Positions 17,017-26,785 of a stretch of 35,407 bases of DNA are shown here, one piece after another; the stretch's first letter is position 1; each line of letters begins with the position of its first letter. The stretch is taken from NCBI GenBank assembly GCA_016177155.1, contig JACOVU010000029.1, positions 1-35,407 on the forward strand, given 5' to 3'. The stretch comes from Candidatus Omnitrophota bacterium. Lineage in GTDB: Bacteria > Omnitrophota > Omnitrophia > Omnitrophales > Danuiimicrobiaceae. Under the pieces are notes generated by a model. It was not told the DNA's origin. It ran no database searches and saw only the letters and a list, made by a program, of their open reading frames with translations. The position numbers and the translations under genes are program-made.

Positions 17017-17607
17017 TCATTCGAATTTAGCTTTCAAGTGCTTTTCTCTTAACTTAGCGAGCGCGCCTTCGCAATGCGCGCGTTCTTTTTCATCCTTCAT
17101 GTACATAACGTTAATATTGGCAGTCGCAAGAGCGCCTTGAAAGGCCCCGTCGAGAAGCCCGCTTGCTACAACCAGATCATTTCGAATAGAACCCTTGGTG
17201 TAGGAATTGATACTGCTCAAAAATTCTTTTGCCATGACAATGAGCATCGCAAGATCGGCTTGGAGACGAAACGAATTCTTAAGTGCCGTCTCTACCTTTT
17301 GCTGGGCCTTCGCAGGATCTGAAATCTTCTTCGCTTCCGAATAGGATGTCATGACTTCCTGATAAATTTTTGGGTCTAGATCAATGACGTCAGCGGCATT
17401 TTGCTGCATTCGCTCTAGGGTCTTGACAATTTTACTTAGGCTTTCCTTCTTTTCGCCTTCCTGTCTTTTTAAAGAGATTCGCGCAACCATTAACATCAAA
17501 CTGATTCCCAAGGCGGCTGCTAAAGCGGACGTTCCTCCCCCGCCCGGGACAGGTTCTGGACTTGAGAGCTTCTTGAGATACTCCTTGATGGAAGATTCCA
17601 GATACAT
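17017..17607 (-). CDS. Methenyltetrahydrofolate cyclohydrolase/cyclodeaminase family (FTCD_C, FchA-like)
   Basis: SSPEPVPGGGGTSALAAALGISLMLMVARIS...; helical FTCD_C domain. Confidence 0.9.
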   Translation of the reverse strand: MYLESSIKEYLKKLSSPEPVPGGGGTSALAAALGISLMLMVARISLKRQEGEKKESLSKIVKTLERMQQNAADVIDLDPKIYQEVMTSYSEAKKISDPAKAQQKVETALKNSFRLQADLAMLIVMAKEFLSSINSYTKGSIRNDLVVASGLLDGAFQGALATANINVMYMKDEKERAHCEGALAKLREKHLKAKFE

Positions 17608-17759
17608 GGTTTAATCCTTCGGGGTGAGCCTTCACTCTAAACGCTTGATTTTAAAGAAGATAGTCTAAAGGAGATGTGCACGAGTGTCAAGAAAACTGTC
17701 CGACAAAAAACGTACTCTTTTTCTTAACCCGAGGCAGAATCAAATGTTAAATCGTAAGT

Positions 17760-20700
17760 TTACGAACAACCAATTGAGTTGCCACAATTCAAACACTTAT
17801 AACAAGCGCCGCTCCTGACCGTGAGGTGGCCGCACTGGTTGCATATCGGAGCGTCACCCATCATGGTAGACAGATGCTCCGAAAGAACCGCTGAGGTTTT
17901 TCCCGCTCCAAGCACTTGCGCTCCTGCCATTACTAACTGCTCTTCGTGAACAAGTATTTGTTCAATCTGTTGCGTATTCTGAGCTTTCCCCCCATCGGAA
18001 GCTGGGGTTGCTTGTGTTGGACGAGGAGGTTCAAGTTTTTGCATCTTAGGCGTACGAGATTGCGCTGGAATGGGCTCGCTATCAATCGGTTTCTTGTGAA
18101 CAAAATCGGTCATGCCCAGATACTCCATTCCAAGAACGCGGAAGAGGTAATCCACCACCGAGGTTGCAAACTTAATGTTGGGATGATCCACAGCGCCCTG
18201 CGGTTCAAAGCGCGTGAACGTGAAGACATCCACAAATTCCTTAAGCGGAACACCATATTGAAGTCCCAGGGAAACGGCAATCGCAAAACAGTTCATCACG
18301 CTGCGGAACGCCGCACCTTCCTTATGCATATCGATAAAAATTTCACCAAGCTCCCCCTCTTCATACTCACCTGTTCTTAGGTAAATCTTATGCCCGCCCA
18401 CTGAACCTTCCTGGGTAAAGCCATGACGCTTCTTCGGTAGTCTGCGGCGTCTGAGAAGGGGCTGTTGGGACTCTTGGGACTTCTCACCCGTTTTCGCTTT
18501 GCTTTCGCCTTTAGAACTATCCGAGGAGGAGGTGTTAAGCGGCTGAGAAGCTTTGCACCCGTCACGATAGAGCGCAATTGCTTTCAGGCCCATCTTCCAA
18601 CCTTCAATATAAATATCTCGAATTTCTTCGACGGTTGCTTCGTTGGGTAAATTCACGGTTTTTGAAATCGCACCTGAAATAAACGGCTGGACCGCCACCA
18701 TCATACGGACGTGGGCCATGGGCCGGATAAAGCGTTCTCCATATTTGCCGCACTTATTGGCACAATCAAATACGGGAAGATGTTCGGACTTCAAATGAGG
18801 CGCACCTTCCACCGTCATGCTACCACAAACGACGCGATTGGCTTCTTCGATCTCGGCCGGCGAAAACCCAAACGCGGTCAGTAAATTGAAATTGGACGCT
18901 TTATACTCTTCAGGCTTAAATCCCAAGCGTTTCAAGGTATCTTCGCCGAGCACCCAAGCGGAAAAAGCATGGCTGAGCTCAAAAACCCCAGCAAGTTTCG
19001 ATTCGATCTGAGCTACGTCCTCATCGGTAAATCCCTTTGCTTTGAGTGCGTTTTCATTCACCCAAGGCGCGTGCTTAAGAGATGCCGTACCCAGCACGTA
19101 TTCGATGATGTCTTTGATTTCACCGTCGGAATATCCAAGTCTCCTAAGAGCAAGCGGAACGGATTGATTCACAATTTTGAAATAACCACCGCCTGCAAGC
19201 TTCTTAAATTTCACGAGCGCAAAATCAGGTTCGACCCCCGTCGTATCGCAATCCATCAGAAGCCCAATGGTCCCCGTCGGTGCGATCACCGTCGTTTGCG
19301 CATTCCGATAACCATAGCGCTTACCAAATGCAAGTGCCTCATCCCAATCTTCCTGAGCCGCTTTTAAAAGATAGGAAGGACATTTTTCCTTGTTGATCTT
19401 GTAAGCGGCATCTCGGTGTTTTCCAATCACGCGGAGCATGGGTTCTCGATTCTTCATATAACCTGGGAAAGGACTTTTCGAACGGGCCATTTCTGCCGAC
19501 ACGCGATAGGCATGGCCCGTCATAATGGCGGTAATCGCTCCACCAATCGCAATAGCTTCCTCGCTATCATAAGGAATTCCATTCACCATGAGCACCGTTC
19601 CAAGGTTGGCATATCCGAGCCCGAGTGTACGGTAATCATGACTGTTTTTTGCAATCATTTGGGTCGGATAAGAACCGAAATCCACGATGATTTCCTGCGC
19701 CATGATGAAGATCCGGCACGCGTGCCGAAATCCTTCCACATCGAAAGAACCGTCGGGATTCAAAAACTTCATCAAATTAACAGAAGCAAGGTTGCACGCC
19801 GTATTATTCAAAAACATATATTCGGAACAGGGGTTTGAAGCATAGATCCGGTCCGTGTTAGCGCAGGTATGCCAATCATTAATCGTCGTATCAAATTGAA
19901 CCCCGGGATCAGCACAGGCCCATGCCGCTTGGCAGATTCGATCCATCAGATCCTTCGCTTGGAACGTTTCCGAGTTCTCTCCCGTCGTTCGGAAACGGGT
20001 ATGCCACTCGCCTCCATTGAGGTAGGCATTCATAAATTCATCACTGATGCGGACAGAATTATTTGAATTTTGTCCAGAAACGGTACGGTAGGCTTCCCCA
20101 TTGAAATCTGCGGGAAAACCCGCCGCAATCAAAGCCCTTACCTTCCTTTCCTCGCGAAGCTTCCATTCAATGAAATCCACAATTTCAGGGTGATCCATGT
20201 CGAGCACTACCATTTTGGCTGCTCGGCGGGTTGTCCCCCCTGATTTCGTAGCCCCCGCTCCTCGGTCCAACACCTCCAAAAAAGACATTAAACCTGACGA
20301 AGTACCACCGCCGGAAAGTTTTTCCTGTTTGCCGCGAAGTTTTGAAAAATTAGTCCCCGTGCCAGAGCCATACTTGAACAAACGGGCTTCCGATTTAATG
20401 AGTTCGAAGATCGACATTAAATCATCTTCAACCGATTGAATGAAGCAAGCCGAGCATTGAGGTTGGGAATAGGAATCTTTAGTCTGTTCACAAACTCCAG
20501 TCTTCGGATTCCAAAACCAATTTCCGCCGCTTCCTGAAATTCCATATTCATGGTAAAGACCGCAATTGAACCAAACGGGCGAGTTGAACGCGACTTTTTG
20601 ATTGACTAAGAGATGAGTCAGTTCTGCCTCAAAATTCTCTGCATCTTCGGGTGTTGTAAAGTAACCACCAAATTCTTCGCCTGCCCGACGAATAGTGTGG

Positions 20701-21041
20701 GCAACTCGCCTCACCACTTGACGGACGCTTGTCTCTGAACCGGTCTTGGGAACTCCGGCCTTGCGGAAATATTTTGAAACGACAATGTCCGTAGCAAGCT
20801 GTGACCAAGAGGAGGGAATTTCAGCATCTTCCATTTTAAAAACAACTGAACCATCAGGATTCGTAATGACGGAGGTTCTCCTGCCCCACTCAAGCTCATC
20901 ATAGGAGTGTACTCCTGGTCTTGTAAAACGCCTGGGCACGTGCAAACCGCGCTTTGCGCCTTCTTTTGTCACAGTCGAATGGCCGTTTCCGGCTTCGGCT
21001 GTTTTAGCTTCCACTTTCGTTCTCTGCGTTTTCACTGACAT
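17760..21041 (-). CDS. nrdJ: Adenosylcobalamin-dependent (class II) ribonucleoside-diphosphate reductase
   Basis: Start MSVKTQRTKVEAK; VAFNSPVWFNCGLY, QCSACFIQSVEDDLMSI, YGSGTGTNFSKLRG, NPCSEYMFLNNTACNLASVNL, PTGTIGLLMDCDTTGVEPDFAL; C-terminal Cys-rich CNQCGHLTVRSGACYKCLNCGNSIGCS. Confidence 0.97.
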   Translation of the reverse strand: MSVKTQRTKVEAKTAEAGNGHSTVTKEGAKRGLHVPRRFTRPGVHSYDELEWGRRTSVITNPDGSVVFKMEDAEIPSSWSQLATDIVVSKYFRKAGVPKTGSETSVRQVVRRVAHTIRRAGEEFGGYFTTPEDAENFEAELTHLLVNQKVAFNSPVWFNCGLYHEYGISGSGGNWFWNPKTGVCEQTKDSYSQPQCSACFIQSVEDDLMSIFELIKSEARLFKYGSGTGTNFSKLRGKQEKLSGGGTSSGLMSFLEVLDRGAGATKSGGTTRRAAKMVVLDMDHPEIVDFIEWKLREERKVRALIAAGFPADFNGEAYRTVSGQNSNNSVRISDEFMNAYLNGGEWHTRFRTTGENSETFQAKDLMDRICQAAWACADPGVQFDTTINDWHTCANTDRIYASNPCSEYMFLNNTACNLASVNLMKFLNPDGSFDVEGFRHACRIFIMAQEIIVDFGSYPTQMIAKNSHDYRTLGLGYANLGTVLMVNGIPYDSEEAIAIGGAITAIMTGHAYRVSAEMARSKSPFPGYMKNREPMLRVIGKHRDAAYKINKEKCPSYLLKAAQEDWDEALAFGKRYGYRNAQTTVIAPTGTIGLLMDCDTTGVEPDFALVKFKKLAGGGYFKIVNQSVPLALRRLGYSDGEIKDIIEYVLGTASLKHAPWVNENALKAKGFTDEDVAQIESKLAGVFELSHAFSAWVLGEDTLKRLGFKPEEYKASNFNLLTAFGFSPAEIEEANRVVCGSMTVEGAPHLKSEHLPVFDCANKCGKYGERFIRPMAHVRMMVAVQPFISGAISKTVNLPNEATVEEIRDIYIEGWKMGLKAIALYRDGCKASQPLNTSSSDSSKGESKAKTGEKSQESQQPLLRRRRLPKKRHGFTQEGSVGGHKIYLRTGEYEEGELGEIFIDMHKEGAAFRSVMNCFAIAVSLGLQYGVPLKEFVDVFTFTRFEPQGAVDHPNIKFATSVVDYLFRVLGMEYLGMTDFVHKKPIDSEPIPAQSRTPKMQKLEPPRPTQATPASDGGKAQNTQQIEQILVHEEQLVMAGAQVLGAGKTSAVLSEHLSTMMGDAPICNQCGHLTVRSGACYKCLNCGNSIGCS

Positions 21042-21068
21042 TGCTAGGCCCCCCGAACATTTAGAATT

Positions 21069-21116
21069 CTTCAATATATTGTACTCTTAAACCCTGATTT
21101 ATACAATATCTAGTGT
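21069..21116 (-). promoter_or_regulatory. Tandem NrdR-box-like operator overlapping the nrdJ promoter
   Basis: Box 1 cttCAATATATTGtac (21069-21084), box 2 atACAATATCTAGTGT (21101-21116); centre-to-centre 32 bp. On the minus strand TTGTAT-N17-TACAAT forms a -35/-10 pair overlapping both boxes. Confidence 0.7.
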
Positions 21117-21303
21117 CACCAAGCATAGAATCGGCATCCCTTAAAAAAGACTTTAATCTCAAAACCTTAATTTTTTTGGATTACGTTTTAACCTGAGACA
21201 GCACCTCACAATTCCAATCCAGCAAACGAACTGGACCATTTTTTCCCTTTTGCTCGATCAAGAACTGTGGTGCATTTTTGGAAGTAGACGGGAAATTTAG
21301 AGA

Positions 21304-21335
21304 CAAAAAAGGCGGCTCAACTGCGCCGCCTTTTT
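21304..21335. terminator. Bidirectional Rho-independent terminator-like hairpin
   Basis: AAAAAAGGCGGC-tcaactgc-GCCGCCTTTTT: GC-rich stem flanked by an A-tract and T-tract, in the nrdJ/mnmE intergenic region. Confidence 0.75.
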
Positions 21336-21465
21336 CACATTTACTTTTTCTCGAATGTTGGGATCATGAAATTAAAAAACCAACCGGCTTCCCCGTTTAC
21401 CCAGTTAGAAATTTTCCTTACAACGAAATAAAACTATCAGTGGTTTTACTTTTAAGTTTCCCCGA

Positions 21466-21477
21466 TTTCTAACGGGG
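21466..21477. repeat. TTTCTAACGGGG repeat arm
   Basis: Identical to the right arm of the inverted repeat at 31375-31386. A degenerate partner CCCCGtttacccaGTTAGAAA lies upstream (~21391-21411). Confidence 0.5.
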
Positions 21478-21672
21478 TTTACTTTTAAAAACTTTTTTGC
21501 TTTTCTTCCCTACCACAACCGACTTTTTCTGAAAGAACCTTGTTCGTGAAAATGTAACAAACGAACAAATGGAATTTTAATGAAGGACAAACCACGTGTC
21601 AATACAAAAAGTAAAAAAATTTTTCTTCTACCTTTTCCCATAGGGAAGGCTTTCAGAAAAATACTTGACAAA

Positions 21673-23067
21673 TCATTTTCCGATACAGAATTCTTTGAAG
21701 ATCATGTCGAGCAGATCTTCGCTGTAAATCTCACCTACGAACTCGCGAAGCCGATCGAGCGCTTGCTTTAAATCAAGTACAACAAATTCCAAAGATTCTT
21801 GCCTCGTAAAAGAATCAAAACTTTTACGAAGCGCTTCCAAGGATTCTTCAAGTGAGCGTTTGTGTCTTGCGCGTGTGATGAGCGTCGATTCTTCATTGAG
21901 TTCATGTTTCAGTATGAGATCTGTCATTTTTTTCTCAAGCGTTTCAATTCCTTCACCGGTCTTTGCGGAAAGAAAAATGGCAGCTTCATCGATGTCAAAT
22001 TTTTGGAAGCTTTCAAATCCGTTTCGACGGTTTGCGATATCGATTTTGTTCACCACAGGAATCACTTTTTTGCCCTGTTTTAGACCCTTTACGATTTCCT
22101 GATCTTCATCAGTTAACCCCGAGGTGGCATCCAAAACCCAGAGGAAAAGATCGCCTTCCCCTATAGAGCGCCTGGTGCGTTCCATGGCCGCCTGATCTAA
22201 AGGGTTTTGGCTTTGCCCAAGACCTGCCGTATCCAGCAGGCGAATCCATAAGCCATTTAAGCTGATGGACTCCTCCAAAATATCTCGGGTTGTGCCTGGA
22301 ATTTCAGAAACAATGGCCCGATCGCGGTCCAAAAACGCATTGAGAAGCGAAGATTTCCCGACGTTCGGCCTTCCGATAATCACAACAAGAGCGCCCTCTC
22401 TCAAGATAGAACCTTTTGAAAAAGTACCGATCAAACGTTCTAACTTTTGCATGACGGACTCAAAATGCGACTTAAATTCTCGGTTCGAATAAACCTCAAG
22501 GTGTTCGTCCGGAAAATCGAGGTAGGCTTCAAGATGGGCATAGATTTTCACAAGCTCATCTTTAATCGAATGAATTTCCTCGGAAAGCTTCCCTGCCAAC
22601 TGCCGAAGGGCAACTTCAAGAGAACGGTCGCTTCTCGATCGAATGAGATCAAGCACAGCCTCAGCCTGAGCGAGATCAATGCGGCCATTCAAAAATGCGC
22701 GTTTGGTAAATTCGCCTGGCTCAGCATGGCGCGCCCCATACGAAAGCGCTAGATTTAAAATCCTCTGAAGTACGCGCGAACCGCCGTGCGCGCTAATCTC
22801 CACCACATCTTCTGCCGTATAGGATTTGGGCTTACGAAAAACGGTGACGAGCACTTGATCAATAACGCGGCCTTCGCCATCACAAACTGTTCCAAAATGT
22901 ACGGTATGAGATTTCACTTCGGCTAAATTTGTCTCATTCAAACTTCGAAACATGCAGGCGGCAATCGCAATCGCATTCTTTCCGCTCAAACGAACAATTC
23001 CAATTCCACCTTCACCTGGTGGTGTGGAAATTGCGGCAATCGTATCTTCTAAATGAATTTCGGGCAT
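21673..23067 (-). CDS. mnmE: tRNA modification GTPase MnmE
   Basis: Start MPEIHLEDTIAAISTPPGEGGIGIVRLSG; GRPNVGKSSLLNAF, IPGTTRDILEE, DTAGLGQSQNPLDQ, C-terminal MIFKEFCIGK. Confidence 0.97.
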   Translation of the reverse strand: MPEIHLEDTIAAISTPPGEGGIGIVRLSGKNAIAIAACMFRSLNETNLAEVKSHTVHFGTVCDGEGRVIDQVLVTVFRKPKSYTAEDVVEISAHGGSRVLQRILNLALSYGARHAEPGEFTKRAFLNGRIDLAQAEAVLDLIRSRSDRSLEVALRQLAGKLSEEIHSIKDELVKIYAHLEAYLDFPDEHLEVYSNREFKSHFESVMQKLERLIGTFSKGSILREGALVVIIGRPNVGKSSLLNAFLDRDRAIVSEIPGTTRDILEESISLNGLWIRLLDTAGLGQSQNPLDQAAMERTRRSIGEGDLFLWVLDATSGLTDEDQEIVKGLKQGKKVIPVVNKIDIANRRNGFESFQKFDIDEAAIFLSAKTGEGIETLEKKMTDLILKHELNEESTLITRARHKRSLEESLEALRKSFDSFTRQESLEFVVLDLKQALDRLREFVGEIYSEDLLDMIFKEFCIGK

Positions 23068-24389
23068 CCCAGAATTTCCCTCGCTTCTCCCGCTAGAAAA
23101 ATAGATCCTGCAATAAAAATAACAGAATTCCGAGAAGCTGCTTCTCGAGCTAACCGAAGAGCTTCTTTGAGATCGGAACTCCAAAAAGTGGGTTTTTTAT
23201 ACCCCATTTTTGAAAGCGTTTCCAGAATAACTTTAGGTTCTTGAGCTCTAACATTGTTACTTTTTGTCACAACAATTTTGGAAGCCTCTTCTAATACAGA
23301 AGTTAAGATTGGCAACAAAGCCTTCTCTCGAGATGTTCCTAATAAGATGATCTTTTCTTTCCCGGGAAACAGTGCTCTCAATGCATCGCTTGCTTCCTCC
23401 ATAGAAGCTCCATTATGAGCGGCGTCGATCACAAAAGTAAGCGCGCCCCGCTTAACAACTTCAAACCGCGCAGGCCAAAAGGCTTGCAAGAGACCTCGTC
23501 TCACCTTCCGCTCATCCAAGCTGAATCCAAATTGATTCTCAAGAAGGCTTACTGCTTGAAGGGCGCAAGCCGCGTTTTGGATTTGAAATCTGCCAAGCAT
23601 AGAAATCTTAAAATCCCCGCGTTTCTCAGAACCAATCTGAAAATCGAAACGTCCACCTTTAAGCGAAATGGATTCTTTTTGTGTTTTGAACGTTGAACCA
23701 AAGAAGTGACCTTTTGCCTTTTGCTTTTGAATTCGCTTGAGAATGACTTGACGCGCTTCCGGTTTTTGTTTTCCGACCACCACGTTGGCATTGGGTTTAA
23801 TAATTGCGGCTTTCTCCCGCGCGATTGAAGTGAGCGTGTGTCCCAAATGTTCTTCGTGATCGTAGCTAATCGGCGTAATGACCGAAACAAGAGGCTTGAG
23901 CACATTGGTCGCATCAAGCCTTCCTCCCATCCCCACCTCAAAAATTCCGAAGTCAACCTTGCGCTCTTTAAAATAAAGCGTGGCCACAAGTGTCAAAACT
24001 TCAAAAAAGGTGATCGGCTCAAGGGGTTTTATCCTTTTTCGTTTCCGCTCAAGAACAGGTTTTATTTTTGAAACCAGCTCAGCGAAATCATTTTGAGAAA
24101 TCGCGACGCCATTGATTCGGATCCGCTCACGAGGATCACTCAAATGGGGAGAAGTATAAAGCCCCACCCGATAGCTGTTAGCGGTAAGAATCGAGGCAAT
24201 GAAATTAGCAGTCGAACCTTTCCCTTTTGTTCCCGCTATATGAATGGAGGAAAAAGCATGCTCAGGATGGCTGAACCAGTCGAGCAGGCGCACCATGCGG
24301 GCCAAATTAAACTGGCGCTTATACTCAAACGGAAGCTGCTCAAAATCAAGGAAGGAATAGAGGTACTGAAGTGCCACAAAGTAGTGCAT
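23049..24389 (-). CDS. folC: Folylpolyglutamate synthase / dihydrofolate synthase
   Basis: SIHIAGTKGKGSTANFIASIL, GLYTSPHLSDPRERIRING, GMGGRLDATNVL, VIDAAHNGASMEE. Confidence 0.95.
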   Translation of the reverse strand: MHYFVALQYLYSFLDFEQLPFEYKRQFNLARMVRLLDWFSHPEHAFSSIHIAGTKGKGSTANFIASILTANSYRVGLYTSPHLSDPRERIRINGVAISQNDFAELVSKIKPVLERKRKRIKPLEPITFFEVLTLVATLYFKERKVDFGIFEVGMGGRLDATNVLKPLVSVITPISYDHEEHLGHTLTSIAREKAAIIKPNANVVVGKQKPEARQVILKRIQKQKAKGHFFGSTFKTQKESISLKGGRFDFQIGSEKRGDFKISMLGRFQIQNAACALQAVSLLENQFGFSLDERKVRRGLLQAFWPARFEVVKRGALTFVIDAAHNGASMEEASDALRALFPGKEKIILLGTSREKALLPILTSVLEEASKIVVTKSNNVRAQEPKVILETLSKMGYKKPTFWSSDLKEALRLAREAASRNSVIFIAGSIFLAGEAREILGCPKFI

Positions 24390-24401
24390 GAAAGAAGGAG
24401 C

Positions 24402-25961
24402 TCAGTGCCTGAAATGGCGTTCGCCAGTGAAACACATGGCAATGCCGGTTTTGTTACAGGCATCGATCACGTCTTGATCTCGAATCGAGCCGCCTGGCTG
24501 GATAATCGCGCGGATTCCATATTCATGGGCGACTTCAATATTATCGGGCATGGGGAAAAAGGCGTCGCTTGCAAGAACAGAACCCCGTGTGAGGTCTCCC
24601 GCTTTCATGCAGGCGAGTTTGACGCTGTCAACCCTGGACATCTGACCGCAGCCAATTCCAACCGTTTTCTTCCCATGAGTCAGAACAATCGCGTTGGACC
24701 GAACCACTTTGGCACATTTCCAGGCAAAGATGAGGTCACTTGTTTCGCTCGGCTTTAATTGCTTCTCCGTTACCCACTTGAGATTCTTCTTAAGTTCTTT
24801 TTCCCGTTCACAAACGGGCCTGTCTCTATCTTGAAGGAGAAGTCCAGTTTTAATCACCCGGAAGTCATAAGGCTCAAGATCATCTAGGTGATGAACTTGA
24901 ATCACCCTTAAATTCTTTCTCGATTTCAAAATCTGGAGCGCGCCTTCCGTAAAATGAGGGGCAACCATCAGTTCAAAAAAGGAAAGCTTTTCGAAAACAA
25001 GTCTCGCCAGTCCCTCGTCGCACGTTTGATTGATTGCCACAATCCCGCCAAACGCAGAAAGCGGATCGCAATCAACGGCTTGACGGATGGCAACGGCGAT
25101 TTTGGGATCGGCTGAAATCCCAGAGGGATTATTGTGTTTCACCACACAAGCCGCCGGCTCTTTGAACTCTCTTAAAATATCAATGGAAGCCTCAAAATCG
25201 AGAATGTTATTGTAGGAAAGCTCTTTGCCGTGAAATTGTTCAAAGCTGAATTTCGATCTGCCGCCCACGCGTTGATAAAGCGCGGCTCTCTGATGGGGAT
25301 TTTCCCCATATCTTAAGGTTTGAGTTTTCTTAAATACTTCATCAAAAATGTTCGGGAGGCCATCTTCTTTTTCAAATTGTTTCGTCAAATATTTCGCAAT
25401 TTCACGGTCATAGGTAGACGTATGACGGAACACCTTTAGAGCAAGCTTTTGGCGAAGCTCATGCGAGATCGAACCCCGGCTTTTCTTAAGCTCTTCAATG
25501 ACCATGGGATAATCCTGGGGATCTGGGACAACCGCCACCGATTCAAAATTCTTAGCGGCAGACCGAAGCATCGTAGGTCCACCAATATCGATTTGTTCAA
25601 CGGCGGTTTCTAATTGAACGCCCGGTTTGGAAATCGTTTCTTGAAAGGGATAAAGATTGACAACCACCATGTCGATCGGAACAATTCCATATTTTTTTGC
25701 TTCGCGCGCTTGTTTTTTATTGGAACGGAGATAAAGAAGCCCTCCGTGCACTCTGGGATGAAGGGTTTTTAGGCGGCCTTCCAAAATCTCAGGAAAACCG
25801 GTCAGTTCAGAAATGGATTTGGCGCGAATTCTATGATTCTTAAGTAAAGTAAGTGTTCCGCCCGTGGAGTAAATTTCAACTTTGTGGCGCTGGAGTTCTT
25901 TGGCAAGAGGAATTAAACCTGTTTTATCCGAAACGCTGATAATGGCCCTTTTAACTTTCAT
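24402..25961 (-). CDS. purH: Bifunctional AICAR transformylase / IMP cyclohydrolase
   Basis: RAIISVSDKTGLIPLAKEL, STGGTLTLL, HPRVHGGLLYLR, NLYPFQETI, RYGENPHQRAALY, VKHNNPSGIS, SDAFFPMPDNIE, QPGGSIRDQDVI, MCFTGERHFRH. Confidence 0.97.
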   Translation of the reverse strand: MKVKRAIISVSDKTGLIPLAKELQRHKVEIYSTGGTLTLLKNHRIRAKSISELTGFPEILEGRLKTLHPRVHGGLLYLRSNKKQAREAKKYGIVPIDMVVVNLYPFQETISKPGVQLETAVEQIDIGGPTMLRSAAKNFESVAVVPDPQDYPMVIEELKKSRGSISHELRQKLALKVFRHTSTYDREIAKYLTKQFEKEDGLPNIFDEVFKKTQTLRYGENPHQRAALYQRVGGRSKFSFEQFHGKELSYNNILDFEASIDILREFKEPAACVVKHNNPSGISADPKIAVAIRQAVDCDPLSAFGGIVAINQTCDEGLARLVFEKLSFFELMVAPHFTEGALQILKSRKNLRVIQVHHLDDLEPYDFRVIKTGLLLQDRDRPVCEREKELKKNLKWVTEKQLKPSETSDLIFAWKCAKVVRSNAIVLTHGKKTVGIGCGQMSRVDSVKLACMKAGDLTRGSVLASDAFFPMPDNIEVAHEYGIRAIIQPGGSIRDQDVIDACNKTGIAMCFTGERHFRH

Positions 25962-26785
25962 CGGATTCCAAGCTCCTTTTTAAGCTCCGAATGAAAACGG
26001 TTCATTAATTTTTTCGTTATCTGCCCAGGAATTTCAACTCCGATTTCCCTTCCGTCCAGAGAACGAATCGGGGTAATTTCACCTGACGTGCTTGTCAGAA
26101 ATGCCTCATCCGCATTCCAAACATCATGACGGGTTAAATTCGTTTCAACCAAAGGGAGGCGTTCCTTTTGGGCACATTCTATCACAAACTGACGTGTAAC
26201 TCCATCCAAGATGCCAACCTCGGGCGTCAAAATTTGATCCTCTTTGACCATAAAAAAGTTCCAAACTGTGGCTTCTGTCACATAACCGTTGAGATCTAAA
26301 AAAATGACCTCGTAGGCATCCTGTTTTTCCATGGCAGCAAGGACATTATTGAAGAAGGCGCTGGTTTTTGCTTCGGGAGGAATAGAGCTCGTCAGATTCC
26401 TGCGCGTGACTGCAGTTTTTATATCAATGCCTTGCTCATAAATCCATTCGGGCCGCTTGCGTTCCAAAACGAGGATGTAGCTACTCTGCTTATCCACTCC
26501 AAGGCGAAGGAAAACCTCCTGCTTGCCGCTTTGAGCGAATGCGGTAAGCAATTCTTTCTTCAGCTCACTCAAAGTCTTTGGAAGTTTGAGACCGATCGTT
26601 TTAGCAGATCGCAAAAGACGTTCCAAGTGTTGGTCGATGCGGAACACTTTGCTTTGATAGCCTCTTAAACTTTCAAACGCGAAGATATCCCCTTCTGAAA
26701 AGGAAATATCGTGCACCCGTTCAGACAAAACTTTTTTACCATCGACAAAAAGTTGAAGCTGAGGCGAAAGGGAAGGTTTAGACAT
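25958..26785 (-). CDS. PLP-dependent branched-chain aminotransferase / aminodeoxychorismate lyase family (PabC/IlvE)
   Basis: FESLRGYQSKVFRIDQHLERLLRSAKTIGL, VTEATVWNFFMVKEDQILTPEVGILDGVTRQFVIE, EAFLTSTSGEITPI; next to pabB. Start MSKPSL at 26785 (or 26800). Confidence 0.88.
   Translation of the reverse strand: MSKPSLSPQLQLFVDGKKVLSERVHDISFSEGDIFAFESLRGYQSKVFRIDQHLERLLRSAKTIGLKLPKTLSELKKELLTAFAQSGKQEVFLRLGVDKQSSYILVLERKRPEWIYEQGIDIKTAVTRRNLTSSIPPEAKTSAFFNNVLAAMEKQDAYEVIFLDLNGYVTEATVWNFFMVKEDQILTPEVGILDGVTRQFVIECAQKERLPLVETNLTRHDVWNADEAFLTSTSGEITPIRSLDGREIGVEIPGQITKKLMNRFHSELKKELGIR

Noticed and set aside
19716-19727. 12-bp palindrome GGCACGCGTGCC inside nrdJ
   Set aside because: Encodes normal NrdJ protein sequence with no insertion; short enough to occur by chance in coding DNA.
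21580-21771. 63-aa plus ORF upstream of and overlapping the mnmE 3' end
   Set aside because: Overlaps the conserved MnmE C-terminus on the opposite strand; no domain or clear RBS.
24093-24758. 221-aa plus-strand ORF spanning the folC/purH junction
   Set aside because: Antisense shadow ORF; both genes on the minus strand have strong family motifs.
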